Below are positions 1 through 7,129 of a stretch of DNA of 9,805 nt, one piece after another. The position numbers were made by a program, and so were the translations under genes. This stretch comes from an uncultured Acidimicrobiia bacterium. Lineage in GTDB: Bacteria > Actinomycetota > Acidimicrobiia > Spongiisociales > UBA5794. Every line of letters begins with the position of its first letter. Within the stretch, counting starts at the first letter, position 1. The notes under the pieces are model-generated. The model saw nothing but the letters and a program-made list of their open reading frames with translations. It did not search any database and was not told where the DNA came from. The stretch covers positions 1 to 9,805 of the forward strand of contig CAJWGC010000034.1 of assembly GCA_913031525.1 (NCBI GenBank). The letters are read 5' to 3'.

Positions 1-58
1 GATCTAGTGAGTGAGGCTAGCCTTGCGATATTGTCCACGACACGTACCGACTCAGAAC

Positions 59-64
59 AGGAAG
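59..64 (+). promoter_or_regulatory. Ribosome binding site supporting the TTG 74 start
   Basis: AGGAAG lies 9 bases before TTG at 74-76. The upstream GTG at 11 has only ten bases of visible sequence before it, with no Shine-Dalgarno match, so this site favours the shorter sulfotransferase. Confidence 0.45.
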
Positions 65-73
65 ACGACTCCA

Positions 74-937
74 TTGGTCGCAATAGCCGTTCTGGAAAAA
101 CCCATCATTTTGCTGGGTTTTCATCGTTCAGGAACGACGCTACTGGGACGCGTCTTCTCGAAACATCCAGAGATCGCTTATCTTGCCGAACCACGGCACG
201 TGTGGATGCATTCATTTCCCTTTCGCCGCTATGACATCCTGACAACTGCTGACGCTCAACCCAATGTCGTAAAGCGCATCCACCGAGAGTTCGGTCGGTT
301 CCTCTCGGACAGCGGTTCTACCCGTTTCGCCGAAAAAACACCAAGCAACATGGTTCGACTTCCTTTCATCTTCGAAGCGATGCCCGACTGCAAAGTGATC
401 CATATCATTCGCGACGGAAGAGCATCCACCTTCAGCACCCTCGAAGTCTTAAAGAGATCCCCAAGCGCACGAATGATCAAGAGGCGAGCAACGGCCGTAC
501 CATGGTGGCACTATCCGTCGTATTTCCTCAAGGTGTGGCGCAATCTGGTCGTGCCCAAACTCACAGGCCGTCCAATCCCTTACTGGGGACCTAGAGTTCC
601 GGGCCTGAGAGACCGCGTCCAGGCACTACCTCCAGATGAAATGTGTGCCTGGCAGTGGCAGGAAACCCTACAAATAGCGCGACGGGACGCTTCCGTCATT
701 CCCGCAAGCCAGTATCGCGAGTGGCTATACGAAGATCTTGTACAGGATCCCGAACGTGTAGTCCGGGAAATGTTTACGTTTGTCGAACTCGATTTCCCTG
801 GCGAAATATCCGAATGGCTCTTTGACCATATCAATAAAGACAGTCTGAACAAATGGCGACACGGACTAAGCCCTGACGCTATCTCACGAATCACCCCGCA
901 TCTTGAGCCACTACTCAGCGAACTAGGTTATGACTAA
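74..937 (+). CDS. Sulfotransferase family protein (PAPS-dependent type)
   Basis: Probably transfers sulfate from 3'-phosphoadenosine-5'-phosphosulfate (PAPS) to a hydroxyl or amine of an unidentified acceptor in the cytoplasm. The frame opens with a GTG at 11 directly after an in-frame TGA (8-10), giving 308 codons. I prefer the TTG at 74 (287 codons): it has an AGGAAG ribosome site at 59-64 with 9-base spacing and removes 21 residues not typical of the family. Numbered from GTG 11, the 5'-phosphosulfate loop is GFHRSGTTLL (36-45), followed by EKTPSN (108-113), the 3'-phosphate region IHIIRDGR (130-137), and the conserved C-terminal YEDLVQDPERV and NKWRHGLSP segments. All expected blocks are present, so it looks intact. 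The next gene follows after 76 bases on the same strand with no obvious functional link. Family is confident; substrate unknown. Confidence 0.9.
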   Translation: MVAIAVLEKPIILLGFHRSGTTLLGRVFSKHPEIAYLAEPRHVWMHSFPFRRYDILTTADAQPNVVKRIHREFGRFLSDSGSTRFAEKTPSNMVRLPFIFEAMPDCKVIHIIRDGRASTFSTLEVLKRSPSARMIKRRATAVPWWHYPSYFLKVWRNLVVPKLTGRPIPYWGPRVPGLRDRVQALPPDEMCAWQWQETLQIARRDASVIPASQYREWLYEDLVQDPERVVREMFTFVELDFPGEISEWLFDHINKDSLNKWRHGLSPDAISRITPHLEPLLSELGYD

Positions 938-1013
938 AGAGGTGGCCTCTCTCGGCCAATTCCAATTCACCAAATTGGGAACTCAGCACACGCCACATTG
1001 AGTTGAACAAACT
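938..1013 (+). other. Intergenic spacer with a small stem-loop
   Basis: CCAATT (962-967) pairs with AATTGG (973-978) around a five-base CACCA loop, and two more A-T pairs can form at the base across one bulged G. No T-run follows, so this is not a convincing intrinsic terminator. The ATG at 1014 has no strong Shine-Dalgarno sequence. Confidence 0.3.
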
Positions 1014-2087
1014 ATGGGCTATATTCGCAAGTGGTGGATACGTCGGATCTGGTGGCATAAAACATTCATAATCGTTATCGCACTCGGCGTAGCGATTGGC
1101 CTCTTTATCGATACAGAGAACAAAGGGATCGAACGAGAAAGAAACCCCTCTCTCGACAGTGCGGCTCACCAATCAATTCCTGACAGTGCTACAAGTTCAA
1201 CCGTCATTTTTACGACGGCCCCACCGTCAGAAACGACTTCCGCGCCCTCCGCAAACGAGGAAGTACCGATTACTGAAAGTAATGTCGAAATACAAGCAGA
1301 TCCTGAAATCGCTTTCTTAGTTTCTATCATCGACGGGGACACTCTCACGGTTCAATTCGGATCAGGAGGTAATACTGAAAAAGTGAGACTGCTAGGGATT
1401 AACGCCCCTGAAAATAACGAATGTTTCGGAAATGAGGCTTCTCGTGCCTTGGAGGAACTTCTCACCGATATCGATTTGTTGCTGACTGGCGACATAAAAG
1501 ATCGAGATCAATTTGATCGCATGCTTCGCTACATCTGGCTAGAAAACGGTACTTTCGTTAACGAAGTCCTCGTCGCCGGTGGATTCGCGATTGCCCATGG
1601 GACATCACCCAATACGCTTCATTCGAACCGTCTCAACAAAGCAGAGCAGAGCGCCCAACAGTCTGGGATCGGATTATGGGCTCAAGATGCCTGCGGACCC
1701 CACACCGGCGCCGATATAAGGATCATCGATTTGCAATACGATGCCCCTGGTCCTGATAACGACAACCTTCTGGAAGAATGGGTTCTGGTATCCAACCGAT
1801 CCGACGACGCGCAAGACCTCACCGGTTGGATTCTGCGAGATCAATCTTCGGTTCACCGCTACAGGTTTCCGGAGGGCTACATTCTCGAACCCGATACCGA
1901 TCTCCGTATTATCACTGGATGCGGAGAAGACACTCAGAACCAACTTTTTTGGTGTAGCGATACTGCAATATGGAACAACGATGGTGATACCGCTTTTTTC
2001 TTAGATAAACGAGGCAACATCGCAGATTATTGGAAGTATCCCGCCAGGATTCCGGACACTTCTTCCCAGGGATCTGATCCTTCATAA
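1014..2087 (+). CDS. Staphylococcal nuclease-like protein with C-terminal lamin-tail domain
   Basis: Predicted Ca2+-dependent nuclease held at, or exported across, the membrane. Layout of the 357 residues: a basic, Trp-rich N-terminus, one hydrophobic segment (about 17-32), a Ser/Thr/Pro-rich linker (about 45-95), an SNase/thermonuclease domain (about 98-223) and a lamin-tail (LTD) domain (about 227-345). The SNase core has IIDGDTLTV with D107 and D109, R125 in KVRLLGINAPE, E133, and R169 in FDRMLRYIW; these align with staphylococcal D19/D21, R35, E43 and R87. The metal ligand equivalent to D40 is Asn (N130). The LTD part shows DLTGWILRD and WNNDGDTAFFLD, typical of bacterial LTDs, which are thought to bind surfaces or substrates. 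A periplasmic or cell-surface nutrient or DNA-degrading role is inferred. No operon partner is evident. Confidence 0.9.
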   Translation: MGYIRKWWIRRIWWHKTFIIVIALGVAIGLFIDTENKGIERERNPSLDSAAHQSIPDSATSSTVIFTTAPPSETTSAPSANEEVPITESNVEIQADPEIAFLVSIIDGDTLTVQFGSGGNTEKVRLLGINAPENNECFGNEASRALEELLTDIDLLLTGDIKDRDQFDRMLRYIWLENGTFVNEVLVAGGFAIAHGTSPNTLHSNRLNKAEQSAQQSGIGLWAQDACGPHTGADIRIIDLQYDAPGPDNDNLLEEWVLVSNRSDDAQDLTGWILRDQSSVHRYRFPEGYILEPDTDLRIITGCGEDTQNQLFWCSDTAIWNNDGDTAFFLDKRGNIADYWKYPARIPDTSSQGSDPS

Positions 2088-2192
2088 CATACCCGAAAAC
2101 CCTCGGCCAACTTCAGGGTCGACTGTCGATCCTGACAATCTGCGCTTTCGGTGCCAAAATATCGACAGTCACACCTCGACTAAGGAGCACAC
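2088..2192 (+). promoter_or_regulatory. Promoter region with a 10-bp inverted repeat before the YbjQ-like gene
   Basis: GACTGTCGAT (2121-2130) and ATCGACAGTC (2161-2170) form a perfect 10-bp inverted repeat with a 30-base spacer. Inside the spacer, CTGACA (2132-2137) and CAAAAT (2155-2160) sit 17 bases apart and resemble a -35/-10 pair (5/6 and 4/6 matches to consensus). A weaker ACCCT/AGGGT hairpin (2099-2119) lies just after the nuclease stop, without a T-run. Promoter and operator roles are inferred from spacing and symmetry only. Confidence 0.4.
2182..2187 (+). promoter_or_regulatory. Ribosome binding site (AAGGAG) fixing the GTG start at 2193
   Basis: AAGGAG is a strong Shine-Dalgarno match ending 5 bases before GTG at 2193. 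It settles the non-ATG start of the YbjQ-like gene. Confidence 0.8.
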
Positions 2193-2507
2193 GTGATCGT
2201 CGTCAATACTGAAACTGTACCGGGCAAAGAAATAACGGCAATACACGGCCTCGTACAGGGAAACACAATACGGGCTAGGAACCTCATGCGAGACCTCGGA
2301 GCCGTATTGAAATCCTTAGTCGGAGGCGAATTGCGTGACTACACCGCGCTAATGGAACAATCTCGAAACCAGGCGATGGAACGGATGACCGAGCAAGCCG
2401 AAGCACTCGGAGCTAATGCTGTAATCAACGTGCGTTTCACAACCGCGACAGTGGCCGCTGGTAGCGCTGAGCTATACGCCTACGGAACCGCAGTCACGGC
2501 AGTGTGA
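2193..2507 (+). CDS. YbjQ/UPF0145 family protein
   Basis: A 104-residue protein of the YbjQ (UPF0145, DUF74) family, which forms small homo-oligomeric, probably pentameric, rings of unknown function. The family pattern runs the whole length: an N-terminal strand ending in VNTETVPGKEI, the GLVQGNTIRARNL block, a helix with GGELRDYTALMEQSRNQAM, then EQAEALGANAVINVRF and a closing strand ending YGTAVTAV. Length is normal for the family (about 100-110 residues) and no domain is missing. It starts with GTG behind a clear AAGGAG site. It stands alone, with its own candidate promoter, between a nuclease gene and a convergent tRNA-Val. Family assignment is confident; no biochemical role can be stated. 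Confidence 0.93.
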   Translation: MIVVNTETVPGKEITAIHGLVQGNTIRARNLMRDLGAVLKSLVGGELRDYTALMEQSRNQAMERMTEQAEALGANAVINVRFTTATVAAGSAELYAYGTAVTAV

Positions 2508-2541
2508 AGCAAATCCATTCGAATCAAAAGATTCAAGCTTG

Positions 2542-2613
2542 TGGGCACTACTGGGATTGAACCAGTGACCTCTGCCGTGTGAAGGCAGCGCTCTCCCGCT
2601 GAGCTAAGCGCCC
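2542..2613 (-). tRNA. tRNA-Val (anticodon CAC)
   Basis: The reverse complement folds into a 72-base cloverleaf. The acceptor stem is GGGCGCT/AGTGCCC (7 pairs, one G-U), the D stem GCTC/GAGC, the anticodon stem CTGCC/GGCAG with loop TTCACAC (anticodon CAC, reading GUG), and the T stem ACTGG/CCAGT with loop TTCAATC. The discriminator is A and the CCA end is not encoded. It closely resembles the tRNA-Val(GAC) gene at 9379-9450. Confidence 0.96.
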
Positions 2614-2628
2614 GGTGTAGCAATCGAA

Positions 2629-2634
2629 ATTGTA
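2629..2634 (-). promoter_or_regulatory. Candidate -10 element (TACAAT) for tRNA-Val(CAC)
   Basis: On the minus strand TACAAT (5/6 match to TATAAT) ends 15 bases before the mature tRNA 5' end at 2613, a reasonable place for a start with a short leader. No good -35 lies at 16-18 bases; TTGAGA (2647-2652) is only 12 bases upstream. Confidence 0.45.
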
Positions 2635-2681
2635 GCGAGCGTGTTTTCTCAACCACTCGACTGTGCTTCTATCCTCGGCGG

Positions 2682-3074
2682 ATGAATTACGAGATTCCTG
2701 CGCTAATTCATCGGGACGTGACGACCCGATGTCGGTTCGAGCTGATTGTTGACGAAGCTCTCGAAAACCTGCCCCCATGGATCCTTGAGCGAGTCGACAA
2801 TCTACAGGTCGTCGTGGAGAAGTGGCCAAGTACCGAACAAGACCCTGAAGGCCTTGGGATTCTGGGAATCTACGAGGGCGTTTCACTCCCGAATCGAAGC
2901 AGCTCCTATTTCGGTGCGATTCCTGATCGCATCACTATTTTCAGTGGCCCTCACCTAAAGTTAGGGCTCAATGGCGCCTCTCTCAAAAAAGCAATCCACC
3001 GAACAATTCTCCACGAAATCGCTCACCATTTCGGCATCGACGACGATCGGCTCAGCGAACTGGGCTACAGCTGA
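2682..3074 (+). CDS. Zincin-like metallopeptidase (PF06262 type)
   Basis: A 130-residue small zinc metalloprotease-like protein of the minigluzincin/PF06262 class, common in actinobacteria and of unknown substrate. The diagnostic element is HEIAHHFGIDDDRL (111-124), an HExxH zinc site (H111, E112, H115) followed by GxxDxxL as in the family. The N-terminal half carries FELIVDEALENLPPWI and a DNLQVVVEKWP strand, also typical. There is no signal peptide, so it should be cytoplasmic. Length matches the family (about 115-140). It is transcribed divergently from tRNA-Val(CAC), with 68 bases between them, and its stop codon overlaps the left arm region of a possible terminator. Function beyond peptidase fold is not established. 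Confidence 0.9.
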   Translation: MNYEIPALIHRDVTTRCRFELIVDEALENLPPWILERVDNLQVVVEKWPSTEQDPEGLGILGIYEGVSLPNRSSSYFGAIPDRITIFSGPHLKLGLNGASLKKAIHRTILHEIAHHFGIDDDRLSELGYS

Positions 3075-3118
3075 GGCCTCCACTGTGCGCTTCAGTCGCT
3101 GTAGCTGATTCTCTTTTT
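3064..3118 (+). terminator. Possible intrinsic terminator after the zincin gene
   Basis: GCTACAGC (3064-3071) pairs perfectly with GCTGTAGC (3098-3105), and the large loop contains a smaller ACTG/CAGT hairpin. A CTCTTTTT run follows at 3111-3117 after a short gap. The left arm overlaps the end of the zincin reading frame. The 101-base convergent gap 3075-3175 holds nothing else clear apart from an imperfect CCTAA/TTAGG repeat near the nfuA-like stop. Confidence 0.4.
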
Positions 3119-3175
3119 GGAACCCTGACGATTGAAAAACGGACTCAGCAATACGCCTAAAGACGAGACAATTCG

Positions 3176-3790
3176 TTAGGTATAGAAGGGATTCGCTCCA
3201 GCCGCGTGATCCGTCACATCTACCACCTGCTCAACCTCGGGCACGTTCTCAAGGATTGCGCTCTCAATTCCCTGGCGCAAAGTCATCGCAGCTAATCCAC
3301 ATCCTTGGCACCCTCCACCAAGCTCCAAATAGGCCGCACTTCCCTCGATTTTCACTAGAGACGCAACTCCTCCATGTGCGGCAATCGACGGGTTAACGTA
3401 TTCCTCGAGCAGCTGAGCGACGCGTTCCTCAACCGTTCCAGTTAATTCAATATCGCCACCTACGATCTCAGGTGATGGGATATTCGGATTGCGCAACACC
3501 AATCCTGGTGCTTCCGAATCCCCTCCGATGTCAAGAACTGCGCCAGCGAGGTCACTCAAGTTGTCTGCAGGAATTACTACGGATAGATCACCATGCATCT
3601 CAACGTGGTCTCCGTCAGAGACGTCGGATCCACGAAGAAAAGCTGTCTCGTAAAGGAAACCATTATCACCAATACCGGTTACAGCAATACCCAGATGTAG
3701 ATCCGGAATCGTCTCGGTATCGCGCAACTCGAGTATGCGAATCAACGCTTCCGGAGTGATATCGATCGTGGATTCGGAAGCAAGGCTCAT
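3176..3790 (-). CDS. nfuA: NfuA-like iron-sulfur cluster carrier
   Basis: A 204-residue Fe-S scaffold or carrier of NfuA-like two-domain form, which delivers [4Fe-4S] clusters to apo-enzymes in the cytoplasm. Residues about 8-105 resemble a degenerate A-type (IscA/HesB) fold, recognisable from the GIAVTGIGDNGFLYETAF region. Residues about 120-190 are the Nfu domain, starting LLEEYVNPSIAAHGG and carrying the cluster-binding GGGCQGCG motif (C161, C164). These are the only cysteines, so, as in E. coli NfuA, the N-terminal domain cannot bind a cluster by itself. The ATG at 3790 has no Shine-Dalgarno; a TACAAT box 9 bases upstream suggests a leaderless message. It follows the acyl-CoA synthetase gene by 51 bases on the same strand. 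The domain call is secure; the nfuA symbol rests on architecture. Confidence 0.92.
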   Translation of the reverse strand: MSLASESTIDITPEALIRILELRDTETIPDLHLGIAVTGIGDNGFLYETAFLRGSDVSDGDHVEMHGDLSVVIPADNLSDLAGAVLDIGGDSEAPGLVLRNPNIPSPEIVGGDIELTGTVEERVAQLLEEYVNPSIAAHGGVASLVKIEGSAAYLELGGGCQGCGLAAMTLRQGIESAILENVPEVEQVVDVTDHAAGANPFYT

Positions 3791-3799
3791 GACAAAAGA

Positions 3800-3805
3800 A
3801 TTGTA
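3800..3805 (-). promoter_or_regulatory. Candidate -10 element close to the nfuA-like ATG
   Basis: TACAAT on the minus strand ends 9 bases before the ATG, so transcription would begin within a few bases of the start codon. No consensus -35 is visible at normal spacing. A GAGGG-CTT-CCCTC hairpin (3811-3823) lies just upstream and could instead belong to the end of the preceding transcript. Confidence 0.35.
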
Positions 3806-3841
3806 CCCTTGAGGGAAGCCCTCTCGTTGTTCGTCAATTCA

Positions 3842-5611
3842 CTAATCGGCATACATCGCTTCGATCTCAGATTCAAAGTGATCAGCTACTTTGTCACGCT
3901 TTACCTTGAGAGTCGGAGTGAGTTCCTCGTTTTCCATCGAAAGTTGCCGGCCCAGAATCGTGAACTTTTTGATCTGTTCCACCCTGGCAACATCCGCATT
4001 GACCTTATCTATAAAAATTTGCACCTCGTTGATCACGTGATTGTTCTGCTGTGGTGAGCCCTCGAGCCCGCGCTCAGCCATATAAGTCTTAACTGCTTCC
4101 TCCTCAAGTGTCACTAATGCCGTGAGGTACTTTCGTCGATCTCCGATCACTACAGCTTCGCTCACGAGGAGACAGTCTTTAATGCCTGATTCCAGATGGC
4201 TCGGAGCGATGTTTTTGCCGCCAGCTGTGATAATGATTTCCTTCTTACGTCCAGTAATCCAAAGGTTGCCTTGATCATCGAATTCTCCCAGATCCCCTGA
4301 CTGAAGCCAGCCGTCGACAATCGCTTCCGCTGTGGCGTCCTCATCCTTGTAATACCCCATGAAAACATTTGGCCCACGTACGACTATCTCACCGTCTTCA
4401 GCGATGCGCACCTCTGTTCCTGGATAGGGAATACCTACCGAACCGAATGTGGTGCGGCCCGGGATCGTCAGTGTGGTGGGGCCGTTGTCCTCCGATTGGC
4501 CGTATACCTCATGGATGACGAAGAAAGCTGAGAAAAACTCGAGAATCTCGGTAGATATCGGAGCCGCAGCGGTTACGAAGACTCTTCCGCGATCTAGGCC
4601 AAGCTTTGTCCGAACTTTGTCTAAGACGAGCAAATTCGCCAGCTTCTCCTGCAATACCAAACGCCCAGTGGGAGTCAAACCACGATTCCTCTTCGCATTG
4701 GCGACACGGCCAACCTTCATCGCCCACTCAGCGATTTTCGCCTTCAGACCTGTTGCCTTCTGCAGTTCGGTTTTAACTCCCAGATAGAATTTCTCCCAGA
4801 CACGTGGAACCCCAGCGAACACGGTTGGCCGCGCTTGTTTGATATTCTCTGCGAGCGCGTCAACAGACTCCGCGTAGTAGATACTGCCTCCGGTTGTAGC
4901 TGGAATGTGCACACTGAACATCTGTTCGGCAATATGAGATAGCGGCAGATACGAAACGTTGGTATCCCCCTCGTCCAATTTAAAAACATCTACTCCGGTT
5001 TGGGCCGTCCATGCCAGATTCCCATGAGAAAGCATGACGGCTTTCGGTGGACCAGTGGTACCAGATGTATAAATTAAGGTCCCAAGATCATCTAGAGTCA
5101 GCGCATTCAAACGGGAATCGACATCCGAGGATCCCGCTTTGTCTCCCAGCGCAAGAAAATCGTTCCAGGTGGATACAAGCGGGTCTTTAACTGAAGATCC
5201 TTTCATGAGCACGACCTTCCGGACCGAAGGAATATCGTCACGAATTTCGTCGATCTTGGCCCATTGGTGTTCATTCTCAACAAGTACAACAGCAGCTTCG
5301 GAGTGATTAATGATGTACCGACAAGCCGACGGTGAATTCGTTGCATAGATCCCGGCCGGAACAGCACCGACCGCCATTGCTGCCGAATCCATCGCAACCC
5401 ACTCCGGTCGATTGAAGCCGAGGATCGCGACGACATCTCCGGATTCGACACCTAGGGCAATCAGGCTGCGACTTACACGACCAATCTCGTCAGTATGTTC
5501 CGCCCAAGTAGTAGTGATCCAATCGTCTTCTTGGCGAACGTGATACGCAGGGCGATCAGCCCATTTCACACCGTTTTGGAAAATCTTGTACGGGATCGAC
5601 TCGACAGCCAC
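3842..5611 (-). CDS. Long-chain acyl-CoA synthetase (AMP-binding, FadD15-like)
   Basis: Activates a fatty or other carboxylic acid to its CoA thioester through an acyl-adenylate. The frame is open from 5674 (610 codons), but a perfect AGGAGGAG at 5619-5626 precedes GTG at 5611, so I assign 589 residues beginning VAVESIPYKIF after the initiator. Numbered from this start: the adenylate-loop motif YTSGTTGPPK (about 181-190), YLPLSHIAEQ (about 221), YGQSE (370-374), the SGDLGEFDDQG hinge region (438-448), GRKKEI (454-459) and the catalytic-lysine region AGGKNIAPSHLE. The N-terminal RPAYHVRQ and HVRQED stretch and length fit the FadD15 / long-chain ACS group. It follows the PrpD-like gene by 55 bases and may share its transcript. 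Chain-length preference cannot be read from sequence. Confidence 0.94.
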   Translation of the reverse strand: MAVESIPYKIFQNGVKWADRPAYHVRQEDDWITTTWAEHTDEIGRVSRSLIALGVESGDVVAILGFNRPEWVAMDSAAMAVGAVPAGIYATNSPSACRYIINHSEAAVVLVENEHQWAKIDEIRDDIPSVRKVVLMKGSSVKDPLVSTWNDFLALGDKAGSSDVDSRLNALTLDDLGTLIYTSGTTGPPKAVMLSHGNLAWTAQTGVDVFKLDEGDTNVSYLPLSHIAEQMFSVHIPATTGGSIYYAESVDALAENIKQARPTVFAGVPRVWEKFYLGVKTELQKATGLKAKIAEWAMKVGRVANAKRNRGLTPTGRLVLQEKLANLLVLDKVRTKLGLDRGRVFVTAAAPISTEILEFFSAFFVIHEVYGQSEDNGPTTLTIPGRTTFGSVGIPYPGTEVRIAEDGEIVVRGPNVFMGYYKDEDATAEAIVDGWLQSGDLGEFDDQGNLWITGRKKEIIITAGGKNIAPSHLESGIKDCLLVSEAVVIGDRRKYLTALVTLEEEAVKTYMAERGLEGSPQQNNHVINEVQIFIDKVNADVARVEQIKKFTILGRQLSMENEELTPTLKVKRDKVADHFESEIEAMYAD

Positions 5612-5618
5612 GACCGAA

Positions 5619-5626
5619 CTCCTCCT
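5619..5626 (-). promoter_or_regulatory. Strong ribosome binding site setting the acyl-CoA synthetase start
   Basis: The minus strand reads AGGAGGAG; its AGGAGG core ends 9 bases before GTG at 5609-5611. This argues against the ATG at 5674, which would overlap the preceding gene by 8 bases and add 21 residues unlike the family. Confidence 0.8.
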
Positions 5627-5666
5627 AGATGAGAGAGCCGACTGTAGCGACCATCGGCTAGGAGCG

Positions 5667-7040
5667 TCACCCAATCAGCTGTTCTGTCAATTCTCCGATA
5701 TCCTCTAAATCTTGAATCTGCTCTATTAAGTCAGCGGCAGCGCCCAATTGATCGTCAGGTAATAAGACACTCGCCTGCTCAATAAAACGACCCCTGAGTT
5801 CACCCATGGTGAACGGATCTTCAGGGCTCCCTCGAATCACATCCACGTATCTGGTATAAGAATGTCCCGTATTCAACTTTATAGTTACCCGAGCATCTCC
5901 ATCTTGCACATCAAACTCTGGATCCCCCGACAGTCTCACTTTTCTTGCTAATTCCTTGATCTCTGCAGAGTGGATACTGTTTTTGATATCTTCGAAAAGA
6001 AGATACTCGTTGAGTGTCCGATCCCCTCCTTTGAAAAGCGTCACTGAGACCACAATGGGAATACTCGACTGTGCTTCGATCACATCTACTGGGGAAACGT
6101 TTTTCGTAACCTCCGCCATCTCGGGACTAGTCACCACTTCTACATAATCGACATCGGAAGTCGAAAAGTTATTTTCAGCGGCTATGGAGGCGGTGGCCTG
6201 AATCGTTGACTGCAAGTGACGATTAGAAGCATGAGGCTTGAAATGGATCTCTAGAGTTTTCCATTCCTTACCCAGATCAGCTATGGCAGTAGCCAGGTCA
6301 TAGACCTCTGAATAAGCGTGAAAAAATCCTCGCTTCCCTTCAAAGATCTGAGAAGGTGAGGTCAGACCTTCGGCAGCCAGCAAGGCTGCCTCCACACCTC
6401 CTCTTGCCGCCTTGCCGGCGTGAATGTACTTCACCATCCCACCCTGATACCAGTTCGCAAGCCCTGATGCATAGGAAGCTGCCAGGCCCATCGCGTGCAT
6501 CGTCCGTTCAGTGCTCAACTCCAGCAGACTCGCGGTTGCAGCGACTGCACCAAAGTGACCCATAACAGCTGTCCCATGGAAACCACGGTCTGCGAATAGA
6601 GACGGCTGCACCGCTAAACCTAAGCGAATCATTACCTCATATCCCGCCACAACTCCGGTAATCAACTCTCTACCGTTCGAATTCTCTCGCTCTGCAATAG
6701 CCAAAGCAGCCGGGATAGTCGTCACTCCTGGGTGATGGACTGCGCCTACGTGTGTATCGTCATTTTCAACACTATGAGCTGCGGTGCCGTTCACATACGC
6801 GGCATAGGGAGCCGGAAGTCGGCCGGGGAAACCTATGACTGTGCATTCAGGGGTCCCTCCCATCCTGTGAAATACTTCGCGCGTACGCTTTCCCGAGGGA
6901 AGCCGCGAACCGAGAACTGCCAGTCTCGCAACATCCAATAAACACTGCTTGGCCTTTTCGATAACTTCAAGTGGAATAAGGTCATATTCGAGACCCGACA
7001 CGAACTCAGATAGTTTGAAATTCGTGGGCTCAATCGTCAT
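5667..7040 (-). CDS. MmgE/PrpD family protein (2-methylcitrate dehydratase-like)
   Basis: A 457-residue member of the MmgE/PrpD fold, which includes 2-methylcitrate dehydratase, cis-aconitate decarboxylase and many enzymes of unknown substrate. Family blocks numbered from ATG 7040: NGTAAHSVENDDTH (84-97), HPGVTTIPAALA (103-114), GYEVMIRLG (133-141), GFHGTAVMGHFGAVAA (153-168), and later a HFKPHASNRHLQS segment. ATG 7040 has a GGAGGT site just upstream; an ATG at 7085 would add 15 hydrophobic residues without a ribosome site. No methylcitrate synthase, methylisocitrate lyase or PrpE-type gene is nearby; the neighbours are an acyl-CoA synthetase and a 2-oxoglutarate oxygenase, so a role in a different carboxylate pathway is as likely as propionate metabolism. 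I do not assign prpD. Confidence 0.92.
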   Translation of the reverse strand: MTIEPTNFKLSEFVSGLEYDLIPLEVIEKAKQCLLDVARLAVLGSRLPSGKRTREVFHRMGGTPECTVIGFPGRLPAPYAAYVNGTAAHSVENDDTHVGAVHHPGVTTIPAALAIAERENSNGRELITGVVAGYEVMIRLGLAVQPSLFADRGFHGTAVMGHFGAVAATASLLELSTERTMHAMGLAASYASGLANWYQGGMVKYIHAGKAARGGVEAALLAAEGLTSPSQIFEGKRGFFHAYSEVYDLATAIADLGKEWKTLEIHFKPHASNRHLQSTIQATASIAAENNFSTSDVDYVEVVTSPEMAEVTKNVSPVDVIEAQSSIPIVVSVTLFKGGDRTLNEYLLFEDIKNSIHSAEIKELARKVRLSGDPEFDVQDGDARVTIKLNTGHSYTRYVDVIRGSPEDPFTMGELRGRFIEQASVLLPDDQLGAAADLIEQIQDLEDIGELTEQLIG

Positions 7041-7043
7041 GGC

Positions 7044-7049
7044 ACCTCC
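7044..7049 (-). promoter_or_regulatory. Ribosome binding site for the PrpD-like gene
   Basis: The minus strand GGAGGT ends 3 bases before ATG 7038-7040 (4 from GGAGG). Spacing is slightly short but the match is strong and selects this start over the ATG at 7085. Confidence 0.7.
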
Positions 7050-7087
7050 GAAAGCAACTCCGCAAACGCTTAGTACAGTAAACAAAG

Positions 7088-7103
7088 CGCCGTCAGATAG
7101 GCG
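7088..7103 (-). terminator. Weak hairpin between the TlpA-like and PrpD-like genes
   Basis: On the minus strand CGCC and GGCG pair around an 8-base loop and are followed by CTTTGTTTA. Only four pairs form, so it is at best a weak or partial terminator. The 89-base gap 7041-7129 shows no good promoter. Confidence 0.2.
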
Positions 7104-7129
7104 ACAGATGGATTGTTCCCCCGATCTTT

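Noticed and set aside
938..1013. Intrinsic terminator after the sulfotransferase
   Set aside because: The CCAATT/AATTGG stem is AT-rich and no T-run follows.
2548..2886. 112-residue minus-strand reading frame
   Set aside because: It crosses the tRNA-Val(CAC) gene and runs antisense to the zincin gene, with no family signal.
5612..5674. Longer N-terminus of the acyl-CoA synthetase
   Set aside because: The extra 21 residues are Ser/Arg-rich, overlap the preceding gene and lack a ribosome site, while AGGAGGAG sits right before GTG 5611.
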